DNA of 64,000 nt from CAZUDO01 sp964618895 (GCA_964618895.1 CAZUDO010000073.1:6491-70490), one strand, 5' to 3'; numbered from the stretch's first letter, positions 18,118 to 27,443 are shown. A program made the numbers and translations. Notes: generated by a model from the sequence alone, not told the origin.

Positions 18118-19515
18118 TCAGCGGGCCGGGGTCGCGAGCCGCTCGCACGCGGCGGGAGTGACCTTCTCGACCGGCCCCACGCGCGTGCCGAGCTGCGCCT
18201 CGATGGCGGCCGCATTGCCGACCACGACGACCGCGACCGCGTCGGGCACCGGCATGTGCGCCGCGGTCACGCGGGCCACGTCGGCCGGCCCGACGGCCGC
18301 GACACGACCGCGGTAGGTCGACAGCTCGTCGGCAGGCAGCCCGAAGAATTCGATTTCCGCCAGCCGCGCGGCGAGCGCGTCCGGACTCTCGAGGCGCAGC
18401 GGGAACTGCCCCTGCAGATAGCTCTTCGCCTTCTCCAGCTCCCCGGGGCGCGGCGTGCTTCCCCGGAAGGTGCCTTCGACCTCGAGCGCCAGGGCGAGGG
18501 TCTCGGCGGTGGTCGGGCTCTTGGTGAAGGTGCTGACGCGGAAGTCGCCCCCCACCCGCCGGCCCACGAAGGCGCTCCAGGCACTGTAGGTGAGGCTGCG
18601 CTTCACGCGCAGCTGCTCGATCAGGCGGGAGGTGAAGCCGCCCCCGAGGATCGTGTTGGCGACCTGGGCGGGGAGGTAGTCGGGGGCGTTGCGGGCCAAT
18701 GCGACATTGCCGAAGCGGAGCTGGGTCTGGGTGGCGTCGGGCTTGTCGACCAGCAGCACACGGCGGGTCGTGACGGCCACCGGCGGGGGAATCGACACGG
18801 GCACCGCGTCCGGGTGACGGGGCCAGCCGCCGAACGCCTCGCGCACGCGCCCGACGGCGTCGGCGGCGTCCACGTCGCCCACGACGACCAGGATGCTGCC
18901 GTTCGGCCGGTACCAGCGGTCGTAGTAGTCGCGCACGTCGCCGCGCCCCAGCCGGGACACGGTGTCCGTGCGGCCGTCGATCGGGCGCCCGTACGGGTGC
19001 GTCCCGTACAGGAAGGCAGCGAAACATTTGTCCGCGACCGTGCTCGGGTCTTCGAGCGCCGCAACCAGGCCGGCCTCCTGCTCCTCGCGCGCGCGGCGCA
19101 CCTCGTCACGCGTGAACGCCGGCTCGCGCACCACCTGCCGCAGCAGCTCCAGTCCGGCCGCGAAATCGCCGGCCAGGAACTCGGCCGTGATGGTCGTGCC
19201 CTCGGCCCCGGCAAGCGCCTGCACCCGTCCGCCCAGCGAATCGATCGTCCGCGCCAGCGCCGGCGCCGGCAGCGCATCGGTGCCGCGCGTGAGCGTGCTC
19301 GCCGTGAGTGCCGCCACCCCGGCTTGCTCCGGCGGATCGGCGGCCGCCCCGCCGCCGATCAGCAGCACGAACTCGACCAGCGGCAGCTCGTGGTACTCGG
19401 CCACCACCACCCGAAGGCCGTTGTCGAGCGCCACGCGCGTGATCGGCGGGACCACCAGCTCGCGCGGTGCCGCCACCACCGCGCCGAGCGCCAGCAGCAG
19501 GCCGAGCGCCGTCAC
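18118..19515 (-). CDS. M16 family peptidase, non-catalytic partner
   Basis: A 465-aa M16 protein with a hydrophobic N terminus (export likely). It keeps the fold (LDNGLRVVV, LLIGGGAAADPPEQAGVA, the C-terminal TILGGGFTSRL and RGSTPRPGELEKAK) but lacks the zinc motif HxxEH. It is therefore the inactive half of a heterodimer, as in PqqF-like and mitochondrial processing peptidase pairs. It starts with GTG overlapping the stop of the catalytic partner by 4 bp (GTGA). Confidence 0.85.
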   Translation of the reverse strand: MTALGLLLALGAVVAAPRELVVPPITRVALDNGLRVVVAEYHELPLVEFVLLIGGGAAADPPEQAGVAALTASTLTRGTDALPAPALARTIDSLGGRVQALAGAEGTTITAEFLAGDFAAGLELLRQVVREPAFTRDEVRRAREEQEAGLVAALEDPSTVADKCFAAFLYGTHPYGRPIDGRTDTVSRLGRGDVRDYYDRWYRPNGSILVVVGDVDAADAVGRVREAFGGWPRHPDAVPVSIPPPVAVTTRRVLLVDKPDATQTQLRFGNVALARNAPDYLPAQVANTILGGGFTSRLIEQLRVKRSLTYSAWSAFVGRRVGGDFRVSTFTKSPTTAETLALALEVEGTFRGSTPRPGELEKAKSYLQGQFPLRLESPDALAARLAEIEFFGLPADELSTYRGRVAAVGPADVARVTAAHMPVPDAVAVVVVGNAAAIEAQLGTRVGPVEKVTPAACERLATPAR

Positions 19516-20855
19516 GACCGCCCTCCGCCGCCGGACACCGGCTCGAGCACCACCACGGTCCGCTGCGCCGGCACGAGCCGGGCGGCCACCACCCGCTGCA
19601 CGTCGGCCGCGGTGACCACCTCCCACGCCGCCTCGAGGCCGGACATGGCGCGGTAGTCGCCGAACACGGTCTCGAAGAAGCCGAGCTGATTCGCCTTGCC
19701 GCTCACGGTCTTGAGCCCGCGCACGAACCCGACCCGCAGCTGGGTCTGCGCCTTGCGCAGCTCGTCCGACGGCACCTCCTGGCGCGCCAGGGCGGCCACC
19801 ACGGCATCGAGACGGCGGATGACGGTGTCGACGGTCGTGCCCGGGCGCGCCTGGGCGTAGATCCAGAACAGCTCGGACCCGATGCCCCACTCGTTATTGC
19901 ACGCGACGCCGGTGGCCACCTCGTGCTCGCGCACCAGATCCTCGTAGAGCCGGGCGCTGTCCCCCCCCGCGAGCACGCGCTCCAGCACGTCGAGCACCGC
20001 CCGGTCGGGGTCGGTGGCGGGCACGCCGTGGTACCCGATCAGCACCGCCGGCAGCTCCGCCTGTGTGCGCACGACCACCCGGCGCTCGCCCTCCTGCGGC
20101 GGCTCGCTCATGTCGACCGGGCCTGCGGGCGTCCGCCGCAGCAGGCGCCCGAAGGCGCCCTGCACCACGGCGAGCGCCGCCGGCGGGTCGAAGTCGCCGG
20201 CCAGCACGAGGGTGGCGTTGTTGGGGGCGTAGTAGGTCTCGAAAGAGGCCCGGGCCTCGGCCAGGGTGATGCGCTCGAGGTCGCTCATGAAGCCGACGGT
20301 GTTCCAGCGGTACGGGCTCTGCACGAACGCGTGCAGATAGAGCGCTTCGTTCATCATGCCCGTGGGCTGGTTGTCGATCCGGAGCCGGCGCTCCTCCATC
20401 ACGATTCCGCGCTCCTGTTCGAGGTTCTGCGGCGTGATGGCGAGGTGTCCCATGCGGTCGCTCTCGAGGTCGAGCACCACCGCCAACGCCTCGCGCGGGA
20501 AGTTGTTCAGGTAGGCGGTGAGATCCCGGCTGGTGTAGCCGTTGGTCGAGCCGCCGTTTGATTCGATCAGGTCGTCGAACACCCCGGGGCCGAACTTCTT
20601 GCCCCCGTTGAACATCATGTGCTCGAAGAGATGCGCGATCCCCGTCTGTCCGCGGCGCTCGTTGCGCGAGCCCGAACGGTAGAAGACGTACGACGAGATG
20701 ACCGGCGCCGAGTGGTCTTCGTGCAGCAGCACCCGCAAGCCGTTGCCGAGCGTGTGCGCCACCACCGGCAGCTCCACCGCCAGCGCCGGGCTGACCGCCA
20801 CGAGCACGGCAGCCACGACAAGAACCCCCAGGCGACCCGCCACGGCGCGCCTCAT
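19512..20855 (-). CDS. M16 family zinc metallopeptidase, catalytic subunit
   Basis: A 447-aa exported metallopeptidase. A signal peptide (MRRAVAGRLGVLVVAAVLVAV) is followed by the M16 domain with the inverted zinc motif HLFEH, and a downstream glutamate in EERRLRID. The C-terminal half is the usual second M16 fold. It should degrade small peptides in the periplasm together with the HxxEH-less protein encoded downstream. It is divergent from ligA with a 79-bp gap. Confidence 0.88.
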   Translation of the reverse strand: MRRAVAGRLGVLVVAAVLVAVSPALAVELPVVAHTLGNGLRVLLHEDHSAPVISSYVFYRSGSRNERRGQTGIAHLFEHMMFNGGKKFGPGVFDDLIESNGGSTNGYTSRDLTAYLNNFPREALAVVLDLESDRMGHLAITPQNLEQERGIVMEERRLRIDNQPTGMMNEALYLHAFVQSPYRWNTVGFMSDLERITLAEARASFETYYAPNNATLVLAGDFDPPAALAVVQGAFGRLLRRTPAGPVDMSEPPQEGERRVVVRTQAELPAVLIGYHGVPATDPDRAVLDVLERVLAGGDSARLYEDLVREHEVATGVACNNEWGIGSELFWIYAQARPGTTVDTVIRRLDAVVAALARQEVPSDELRKAQTQLRVGFVRGLKTVSGKANQLGFFETVFGDYRAMSGLEAAWEVVTAADVQRVVAARLVPAQRTVVVLEPVSGGGGRS

Positions 20856-20890
20856 ACCAGATGACCAAGGGTCGTCAAACTGCTAGGACG

Positions 20891-20966
20891 TGGCGCGTGC
20901 CGCGCGCGACATGCAGCGGGATGACAACCCACTGATGGCGCGTGCCGCACGTGACATCCCGCGGGA
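20891..20966 (+). repeat. Imperfect direct duplication at the ligA start
   Basis: Two 31-bp copies (20891-20921 and 20936-20966) begin TGGCGCGTGCCGC and end GCGGGA, differing at a few positions and spaced 45 bp apart, a multiple of three. The duplication provides two candidate start codons encoding nearly the same residues (MARAARD). Confidence 0.7.
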
Positions 20967-22947
20967 GGTAGAACGGCTCCGCGAGGAGATCGAAGCGCAC
21001 AACCACCGCTACTACGTGCTCGACGATCCGCTCGTCTCGGATGCCGAGTACGACGCCCTCTTTCGTCGCCTGCAGGCCCTGGAGGACGCCCATCCTGCGC
21101 TGCGGTCACCCGACTCGCCCACGCAGCGTGTGGGGGCCGCGCCGCTCGAGAAGTTCGCCAGCGTGCGCCATCGCCAGCCCATGCTGTCGCTGGCCAATGT
21201 CACCACGCCCGAGGACTTCCTCGAGTTCGACGCGCGCGTACGCAAGTTCCTCGCGCTGCCCACGATCGAGTACGTCGGCGAGCCCAAGGTCGACGGCGTG
21301 GCGGTCGAGCTGGTGTACGAGGACGGCGCGCTGGCGGTGGCCTCGACGCGTGGCGACGGCACGGTCGGGGAGGACATCACCCAGAACGTGCGTACCATCC
21401 GCAGCGTACCGCTGCGGCTGCACAAGGGCCGGGGCGCCCTCCCCGAGCGGCTCGAGGTGCGCGGCGAGGTGTTTCTCCCCATCACCCCCTTCCGGCGCCT
21501 GAACCGCGAGCGCGAGGAAGCCGGCGAGCCCACCTTCGCCAACCCGCGCAACGCCGCCGCCGGGTCGCTCAAGCAACTCGACCCCACCATCACCGCCACT
21601 CGCCGGCTCGACTTCGTCTGCCACGGCCTCGGCGAGGTGCGCTGGACGGCACGCCCGACCACCCATTGGGACGTGCTGCAGGCCCTGGCTGCCCTGGGGC
21701 TCAAGCCGGTGCCCCGGAGCCAGGTGTTACGCAGCCCGGACGAGGTCGCGGCCCTGTTCGACCGGCTCGAGCGCGAGCGCGACGCGCTGGCGTACGAGAT
21801 CGACGGGCTGGTGGTGAAGGCGAACGACCTGGCGCTGCAGCGCCGGCTGGGCGAGATCTCGCGCTCGCCGCGCTGGGCGGTGGCCTACAAGTTCAAGGCC
21901 CGGCAGGCCACCACCCGCATCCTCACCATCCAGCCGTCGGTCGGTCGGACGGGCGTCCTCACACCGGTGGCCGAGCTGGAGCCGGTGCCGGTCGGGGGCG
22001 TCACCGTCCGCAACGCCTCGCTGCACAACATGGACGAGATCGAGCGCAAGGACGTGCGCATCGGCGACACCGTCGTCATCGAGCGGGCGGGCGACGTGAT
22101 CCCGTACCTGGTGAAGGTGATCGTCGAGCAGCGCACCGGTCGCGAGCGGCGCTTCACGATGCCGCGCCGCTGCCCGGTGTGCCGGGCCGAAGTGGTGCGG
22201 TCCGAGGACGAGGTCGCCTATCGCTGCATCGGGCTCGGCTGCCCCGCCAAACTGAAGCAGGCCATCCGCTTCATCGGCGCCCGCACCGCCATGGACATCG
22301 AGGGCCTCGGCGAGAAGCTGGTCGACCAGCTCGTCGATCGCGGCCTGGTGCACGATCTGGCCGATCTCTACCACCTGGAGGCCGACACGCTCGCCGATCT
22401 CGACCGCATGGGGAAGAAATCGGCCGCCAACCTGTGCGCGCAGATCGCACGCAGCCGGACCACCACCCTGCCCCGGCTCCTGGTCGCGCTCGGCATCCGT
22501 CAGGTGGGCGAGGCCACGGCCAAGGCCCTCGCCGAGCACTTCGGCACGCTCGCGCGGCTGATGGCCGCCCCCCCCGAGGCGCTGCAGGAGGTGCGCGACG
22601 TCGGGCCCGAGGTGGCGGCCAGCATCCATCGGTTCTTCGCCGAGCCACAGAATCGTACGGTGATCGCCCGCCTGCTCGACGCCGGCGTGCGCCCGGCCGC
22701 GGTCGCCGCGACCACGGGACCACTCGCCGGCAAGAAGTTCGTGCTCACCGGGGGGCTCGCGCGCATGAGCCGGCCCGAAGCCCAGCGTCGCATCGAAGCG
22801 CGCGGCGGGCGCCTGGTCTCGAGCATCAGCGCGGAGACGGACTACGTCGTGGTCGGGGTCGACCCGGGCTCCAAAGTTGCGAAGGCGAAGAAGCTCGGCA
22901 CCACCCTCCTGGACGAGGACGCCTTCCTCGCGCTCCTGGGGGAGTGA
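20935..22947 (+). CDS. ligA: NAD-dependent DNA ligase
   Basis: A 670-aa replicative ligase. Domains in order: Ia (HNHRYYVLDDP), the adenylation domain with nucleophile lysine in EPKVDGV, OB fold, a four-Cys zinc finger (CPVC then CIGLGCP), helix-hairpin-helix repeats, and a C-terminal BRCT (KKFVLTGGLARMSRPEA). The start at 20935 gives the usual family length. GTG 20890 and ATG 20911 are in frame upstream, and the 5' region is a 45-bp-spaced imperfect duplication, which obscures the choice. Confidence 0.92.
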   Translation: MARAARDIPREVERLREEIEAHNHRYYVLDDPLVSDAEYDALFRRLQALEDAHPALRSPDSPTQRVGAAPLEKFASVRHRQPMLSLANVTTPEDFLEFDARVRKFLALPTIEYVGEPKVDGVAVELVYEDGALAVASTRGDGTVGEDITQNVRTIRSVPLRLHKGRGALPERLEVRGEVFLPITPFRRLNREREEAGEPTFANPRNAAAGSLKQLDPTITATRRLDFVCHGLGEVRWTARPTTHWDVLQALAALGLKPVPRSQVLRSPDEVAALFDRLERERDALAYEIDGLVVKANDLALQRRLGEISRSPRWAVAYKFKARQATTRILTIQPSVGRTGVLTPVAELEPVPVGGVTVRNASLHNMDEIERKDVRIGDTVVIERAGDVIPYLVKVIVEQRTGRERRFTMPRRCPVCRAEVVRSEDEVAYRCIGLGCPAKLKQAIRFIGARTAMDIEGLGEKLVDQLVDRGLVHDLADLYHLEADTLADLDRMGKKSAANLCAQIARSRTTTLPRLLVALGIRQVGEATAKALAEHFGTLARLMAAPPEALQEVRDVGPEVAASIHRFFAEPQNRTVIARLLDAGVRPAAVAATTGPLAGKKFVLTGGLARMSRPEAQRRIEARGGRLVSSISAETDYVVVGVDPGSKVAKAKKLGTTLLDEDAFLALLGE

Positions 22948-23222
22948 TGCCGCTCGTGCGCGTACGGCTGCTCGTCCGCGGGCGCGTGCAGGGGGTCTGG
23001 TTCCGCGGCGCCACGCAGGAGGAAGCGCACCGCCTCGGTGTGGCAGGATGGGTCCGCAACCGCCCCGACGGGACGGTCGAGGCCGAAGTCGAGGGCACGC
23101 GGGAAGCGATCGACGCGCTGGTGGCCTGGGCGCACCGCGGGCCGAGCGCCGCCCGCGTCACGGACGTGGCGATCGAGACCATCGGCACCACCGGCGAGCA
23201 GGGATTTGTCGTCAAAGGCTGA
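22947..23222 (+). CDS. acyP: Acylphosphatase
   Basis: A 91-aa acylphosphatase. The catalytic arginine sits in RGRVQGVWFRGATQ and the catalytic asparagine in GWVRNRPDGTVEAEVEG. It hydrolyses acyl phosphates such as carbamoyl phosphate or 1,3-bisphosphoglycerate. It overlaps the ligA stop by one base (TGATG) and overlaps the glycosyltransferase start, so a three-gene operon is likely. Confidence 0.9.
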   Translation: MPLVRVRLLVRGRVQGVWFRGATQEEAHRLGVAGWVRNRPDGTVEAEVEGTREAIDALVAWAHRGPSAARVTDVAIETIGTTGEQGFVVKG

Positions 23223-24978
23223 CCGCGCCGGCCTCGCCTTGGCCGCCGCCTATCTCCTGCTCGCCCTGCACGGCCTCGGCACGGACATCATCGGCGACGA
23301 CGAAGCGCGCGAGGCCGGGATCGCACGCGACGTGGCGGCCGGGCACTGGCTCTGGCCGCGCTTCAACGACACCGTCCTGCCCGACAAGCCGCCGCTCTAC
23401 CACTGGCTGGCCGCGCTGCCGTGCGCCATCACCGGGTTTTCCGAAACCGCGGTCCGCCTGCCGTCAGCCGTCGCCGGGGCAGCGCTGGTCGGCTGGACGG
23501 TCCACTTCGGCCGCACGCTGCTCGGGGGGTCCGCAGGACTGGTCGCCGGCGGGCTCCTCGCCCTCACGCCGGCGCTGTTCTCGCGCGCCCGGGTGGCCCG
23601 CCCGGACGTGCTGCTCGCCGTCCTGCTGGCGGTCGCGCTCGGCACAGCGTTCCGGGCGTGGCGGGACCACCGCCGCCGGGACGCCGTCGCCGCGCTCGCC
23701 GTGCTCGGCGCCGCGACGCTCGCCAAGGGGCCGATCGCGCCGGCGCTCTTCGTGACCACCATGCTCGGCTTCCTCGTCTGGCAGCGCGACCTGCGCGCCG
23801 TCCGCCGCCTGCTGCCGGCGCCCGGCCTGGCCGTGTGCGCCGTGCTCGGACTCGGCTGGTACGCGCTCGCGCTCGCCGGCTGGGGCCCACTGTTCGTGCG
23901 CGAGCATCTGGTGGGCCGCTATCTCGGGAATCTGTTCGGTCTGGCGGTGACCGACGCCGCGGCGACGCCCCGGGCCTTCTGGCGCCAGCCGTTCTTCTAC
24001 GCCCTGCAGCTGCCCGCCATGGCGCTCCCCTGGATCCCGCTTGCGGCCTGGAGCCTGTGGCGTGCGCAGCGGGCAGGCGGGCTCCGTGACGCGCGGCTGC
24101 GGTTCCTCGTCTGCTGGGCGCTGGCCCCGGTGGTGGTGTTCACGCCCGCGGTTGTGAAGCTGCGCTACTACCTCCTGCCCGCCCTCCCGGCGCTGGCCCT
24201 CATCGCGGCCCCGGCCGTGCTCGAGCTCGCCCGCCGCGCGCCCCGGCGGCCGTCGCGCCGCGACCTGCTGGTGGTGGGAGGCACGGTCGCCGGCGCCCTG
24301 GTGCTGGTCGTGCTACTCGCCAGCACGGGGGCCCGGTTCCTGTCCCCCACCGACCGCTCCCAGCTCGCCATTACGCTCGCGCTCGTGCCCGGCGGCGCAC
24401 CCACGGCGGCGGCAAGCGCCGGATTCGCCCTCGGCACGTTCGTCGTCGCGGCCACCTGCCGCGCCTGGGCGGTGGGCCTCGGGCTGGTCGCCACCGCGCA
24501 GCTCCTGTGGCTCGTCGCAGGCGCCCCGGCAGTGGATCGGGTGGTCGCCGAGCGCGATTCGCTCCGCGCCTTCGCACGAGAGGTGGCGGCGCGCCATCCG
24601 GCGCCCGCAGCGCTCGCCGTCTACGGCGAGGAGCTGCGCACCATCGTGCTCTACGTCGGCCGGCCCATGGCCGTGGTGCGACGACGCGAGCACCTCGCAC
24701 CCGGCCTGCTGGTGGTCACGACCGCGCCCCTCTACCGCACCCTGGCGAAGGCTGGTCTGCTCGGGCCCCCGCTACTCGAGGCTGTGGGACGCATCGGCAA
24801 CCTCGCTCACGGCGGGGTCGTGCTGGCCCGCGTGGAGGCCATGTCCTTCGATCACCGGACGGACTCCCTCGAGCACGTAGCGCCGCCCTTTCGAGCGCAC
24901 GACGCGCGCGGTGGCCAGCCCGGCGATGTGCCGGCGCAGGCACGCGTTCAGATCGTGCGCCAGCTTGGCCATCCGTAG
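23206..24978 (+). CDS. ArnT/PMT-like membrane glycosyltransferase
   Basis: A roughly 590-aa integral membrane GT-C enzyme. Near the N terminus it has the acidic motif GDDEAREAGIARDVAAGHW and DKPPLYHW, as in ArnT-type lipid-linked sugar transferases. About ten further hydrophobic segments are visible. The start is inferred as TTG 23206, overlapping acyP by 17 bp. The last 207 bp overlap the convergent regulator gene. The C-terminal 45 residues there do not look like the family, so the native end may be lost. Confidence 0.8.
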   Translation: MSSKADRAGLALAAAYLLLALHGLGTDIIGDDEAREAGIARDVAAGHWLWPRFNDTVLPDKPPLYHWLAALPCAITGFSETAVRLPSAVAGAALVGWTVHFGRTLLGGSAGLVAGGLLALTPALFSRARVARPDVLLAVLLAVALGTAFRAWRDHRRRDAVAALAVLGAATLAKGPIAPALFVTTMLGFLVWQRDLRAVRRLLPAPGLAVCAVLGLGWYALALAGWGPLFVREHLVGRYLGNLFGLAVTDAAATPRAFWRQPFFYALQLPAMALPWIPLAAWSLWRAQRAGGLRDARLRFLVCWALAPVVVFTPAVVKLRYYLLPALPALALIAAPAVLELARRAPRRPSRRDLLVVGGTVAGALVLVVLLASTGARFLSPTDRSQLAITLALVPGGAPTAAASAGFALGTFVVAATCRAWAVGLGLVATAQLLWLVAGAPAVDRVVAERDSLRAFAREVAARHPAPAALAVYGEELRTIVLYVGRPMAVVRRREHLAPGLLVVTTAPLYRTLAKAGLLGPPLLEAVGRIGNLAHGGVVLARVEAMSFDHRTDSLEHVAPPFRAHDARGGQPGDVPAQARVQIVRQLGHP

Positions 24979-25956
24979 GCGCTGTGCCTTGGGATCTTCT
25001 CCCTGGTCGATCTGCAGCGTCGCCTCGAGATGCGCGCACAGCTCCTCGGCCGTCGAGCGGCTCGGCACCTCGGCAAGGCGACGGAGCAGGGTGAAACGTG
25101 CCGGGGTGAGCCACACCCCCTCCGGCGAGCCGGCGAGCCGAACCGACCCCGCATGCCCGTTCTCGTCGGGGACGAGCCAGAGCTCCGGTCCCAGATCCTG
25201 CGCCACCGCGACCACCTGCTGCGCGCCGACGCCGACAGCCACCGCTTCGACCCGGAACGAGAACTCACGCAGGTTGAGGATGTTGCGGAGCCGCTCGTCG
25301 CCGGGAACGGCGATGCGGATGCAGAGCTCGAAGCTCTCGTGCGGGGCATGCTCCGACCGGCGCGGGAGCAGGGCGCGCACCTGATCGACCAGCTCCCGGC
25401 GGCGGGCGTCGTCGGTGAACACGAGCGCCGCCCCGAGCGTCCCGAGCGTGCTGAGGCCACCGAGCATCACGACGCGGCGGCGGATGCCGTCGATCTCGAC
25501 CTCGCGTATGACCAGCAGCCCGTAGTCGATGTCGCAGCGACGCCGGGGCTCCTCGGGTGAGGCTTCCATCTCCCGACGCCGGAAGTCCCGGCCCCGGAAG
25601 TGGACCTTGTTGCCGGTCGCCCGGGGATCGGTCTCCGGGAATCGCTCCGCGGGTTCGAGTCTGGAGACCAGCGGCCGGTACACGTCGTGATCGTGGTACG
25701 GCTTGGCCCGTCCCAGGAGGAACACATCGGCGTTGCGGGGGAGCGGATCGCCCGTCCCCCGGGACCACGCGCGAACGAAATCACACCGCACCACGGCCGC
25801 CCCCAGGCGTTCGCGCACCAGCGCGAAGGCGAGCCCGTCACGCAGCGCCAGGTCCCCATCGTACAGGGTGGCGAGCACCACCCCGCGTCCGTCGCGGTCG
25901 GTGGTGACCTCGCTCCAGAACCGCGCCAGCCAACCGTAGTCCTTGGCCCCGATCAC
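24772..25956 (-). CDS. Putative regulator: sensor-like domain plus C-terminal winged helix
   Basis: A 394-aa protein of unrecognised family, transcribed away from the ubiquitin-like operon. Residues about 20-190 form an alpha/beta domain with blocks DVFLLGRAKP, CDIDYGLLVIRE (141-152), VVMLGGLSTLGTLGAALVF and TDD (181-183). The same block order appears in the divergent regulator at 26283. Residues about 275-370 look like a winged helix (VWLTPARFTLLRRLAEV, RSKGRRYVLEG). I infer a ligand- or nucleotide-sensing transcription factor. The 3' end runs antisense through the last 207 bp of the glycosyltransferase gene. Confidence 0.55.
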   Translation of the reverse strand: MIGAKDYGWLARFWSEVTTDRDGRGVVLATLYDGDLALRDGLAFALVRERLGAAVVRCDFVRAWSRGTGDPLPRNADVFLLGRAKPYHDHDVYRPLVSRLEPAERFPETDPRATGNKVHFRGRDFRRREMEASPEEPRRRCDIDYGLLVIREVEIDGIRRRVVMLGGLSTLGTLGAALVFTDDARRRELVDQVRALLPRRSEHAPHESFELCIRIAVPGDERLRNILNLREFSFRVEAVAVGVGAQQVVAVAQDLGPELWLVPDENGHAGSVRLAGSPEGVWLTPARFTLLRRLAEVPSRSTAEELCAHLEATLQIDQGEDPKAQRLRMAKLAHDLNACLRRHIAGLATARVVRSKGRRYVLEGVRPVIEGHGLHAGQHDPAVSEVADASHSLE

Positions 25957-26282
25957 GTTCGCCTCCCCTCCCCCACCACCTGCGTCCCGCCCACGGCCGA
26001 CAATTACCTAGATCGGCTCTGGGCGGCAATACGGGGTTCCCAGTGGTCGGTGCATTGGCCCCCGAGCTCCGATGCCGGCGAAACGATAGCCCTATACGAT
26101 ACTTACCCAATCCTGCCAGAAATCTCGGACCTGCGGCAGATTTTTTCCTTGACGATGCCTGTAAGTGACGCTTATATGGGTCGCCAGGTGGGATAATTCC
26201 CTCCCCCGCCCACCGGTCCGATAGTTACCGCCACGCGCCAGAGAATCAACCCATCCCATCCGCTACGGAGGATCATCGTCCC
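25957..26282. promoter_or_regulatory. Divergent promoter region of the ubiquitin-like island
   Basis: A 326-bp gene-free gap between two divergent regulators, with an AT-richer core (26085-26210). On the plus strand a good sigma-70 match is present: TTGACG at 26149-26154, 17-bp spacer, TTATAT at 26172-26177. Just downstream is a small inverted repeat GGGA-TAAT-TCCC (26190-26201), a possible operator. A weaker minus-strand pair (TTGGGT, 16 bp, TATCGT) lies near 26090-26112. Short CGATA-containing repeats recur (about 26093, 26097, 26219). These are sequence readings only. Confidence 0.5.
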
Positions 26283-27443
26283 ATGAAGGTCATCAGCCTC
26301 CTCGACCCCATCATGCGCTCCCGCTCCTTGACCAATGAGGGGCTCGCCCGCCGCGCCGGCGTCGGCGTGGAAACGGTGCGTGCGCTGCGGCGGAACACGT
26401 GGCGGGGCGTGCGGCGTGAAACGCTGCGCCGGCTCACCAAGGCCCTCGACGTGCGTTCGATCGACGAGCTGTTCGCACTGGTGCCGAGTGACATCTGGGG
26501 CCCGATCTTCCTGCACCGCACGGTGACCGTTCACTTCACATCCAAGGTGCGCCCCATGGTCGCCCCGCGCGCCCCCGGCGTCCTCGATCCCCAGGCGGTA
26601 GGGTACTGGGACCTCTCGGCCTACATGGTGCTCCTCCAGCACCTCCACAAGAAGGTGCCGGGCGTCCGCATCGACGTGGTGATGCACGCCGCCGGGGACA
26701 CCCACGTCAGCGCGGCGGTGCGGGAGGTGCTCGCCAAGGGCTGCCACATCGTGTTCGGCTCGCAGGTGGGAAATCCATTCGTCGAAGAGTTGCTATCGGC
26801 CGCGCACAACGTGCCCCCCTACACGCCCGACCAGCGCAGCGCGTTCCCGTACGCGTTCGCCTGGGATGCCGATCACGACGTCCCGTCGTCGTTCGGCGCA
26901 CGTGCGACTGGTTCCGAGGTCGGGGTGGTGCGCGTGTCGGACGGCGCGCTGGTCGGGCGGCACACGCTGGTCGCCCAAGGGCCGGGCGAGGACACCGGCC
27001 TGGTGATGTTCCGGCGTACGTTCCGGCCGCCCCGCGACCGGCTCTACGGCCTCGACGACGAGTACGGCATCCTGGTGCTGCTCGGCTTCAGCGGCGTCGG
27101 CACCGGCGGAATCGCCCGGATGGTGACCGATGACGACGCCGCCGTGGCCCTCTACCCGACCGACCCGCGCACCCCCGTGCTCCGGGCAGTAGCGGTAGAC
27201 TATTTCCGACCGCCGAGCCCGAGCAGCGTCGACAACCGGGAGGTGCGCGGCGCGAGCCTCGTGCCTGAGAAACCCGACAATCCCGCCCCGCCCACTCCGC
27301 CCGCCGGGGGGAATACCGGCGGATCCCCACGGGCCATCCGGCGGGGACCCCGGCCTCCGGGTGCGGAGGTCCCGCACCTCACCCGGGTGCATGTGTCCAA
27401 CGGTGCGCGTACAGCGGTCGCATCACGGGGGAAGACGTCGTGA
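26283..27443 (+). CDS. XRE-type HTH regulator with a sensor-like domain
   Basis: A 386-aa protein. Residues about 15-65 are a Cro/C1-type helix-turn-helix (LTNEGLARRAGVGVETVRAL). Residues about 80-310 hold an alpha/beta domain with CHIVFGSQVGNPFVEELL, EDTGLVMFRR (236-245), YGILVLLGFSGVGTGG (261-276) and TDD (282-284). These match block for block the domain in the divergent regulator at 24772-25956. The last 75 residues are Pro/Gly-rich and disordered. It is the first gene of the ubiquitin-like run, has GGAGG near its ATG, and overlaps the next gene by GTGA. It probably controls the island. Confidence 0.65.
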   Translation: MKVISLLDPIMRSRSLTNEGLARRAGVGVETVRALRRNTWRGVRRETLRRLTKALDVRSIDELFALVPSDIWGPIFLHRTVTVHFTSKVRPMVAPRAPGVLDPQAVGYWDLSAYMVLLQHLHKKVPGVRIDVVMHAAGDTHVSAAVREVLAKGCHIVFGSQVGNPFVEELLSAAHNVPPYTPDQRSAFPYAFAWDADHDVPSSFGARATGSEVGVVRVSDGALVGRHTLVAQGPGEDTGLVMFRRTFRPPRDRLYGLDDEYGILVLLGFSGVGTGGIARMVTDDDAAVALYPTDPRTPVLRAVAVDYFRPPSPSSVDNREVRGASLVPEKPDNPAPPTPPAGGNTGGSPRAIRRGPRPPGAEVPHLTRVHVSNGARTAVASRGKTS

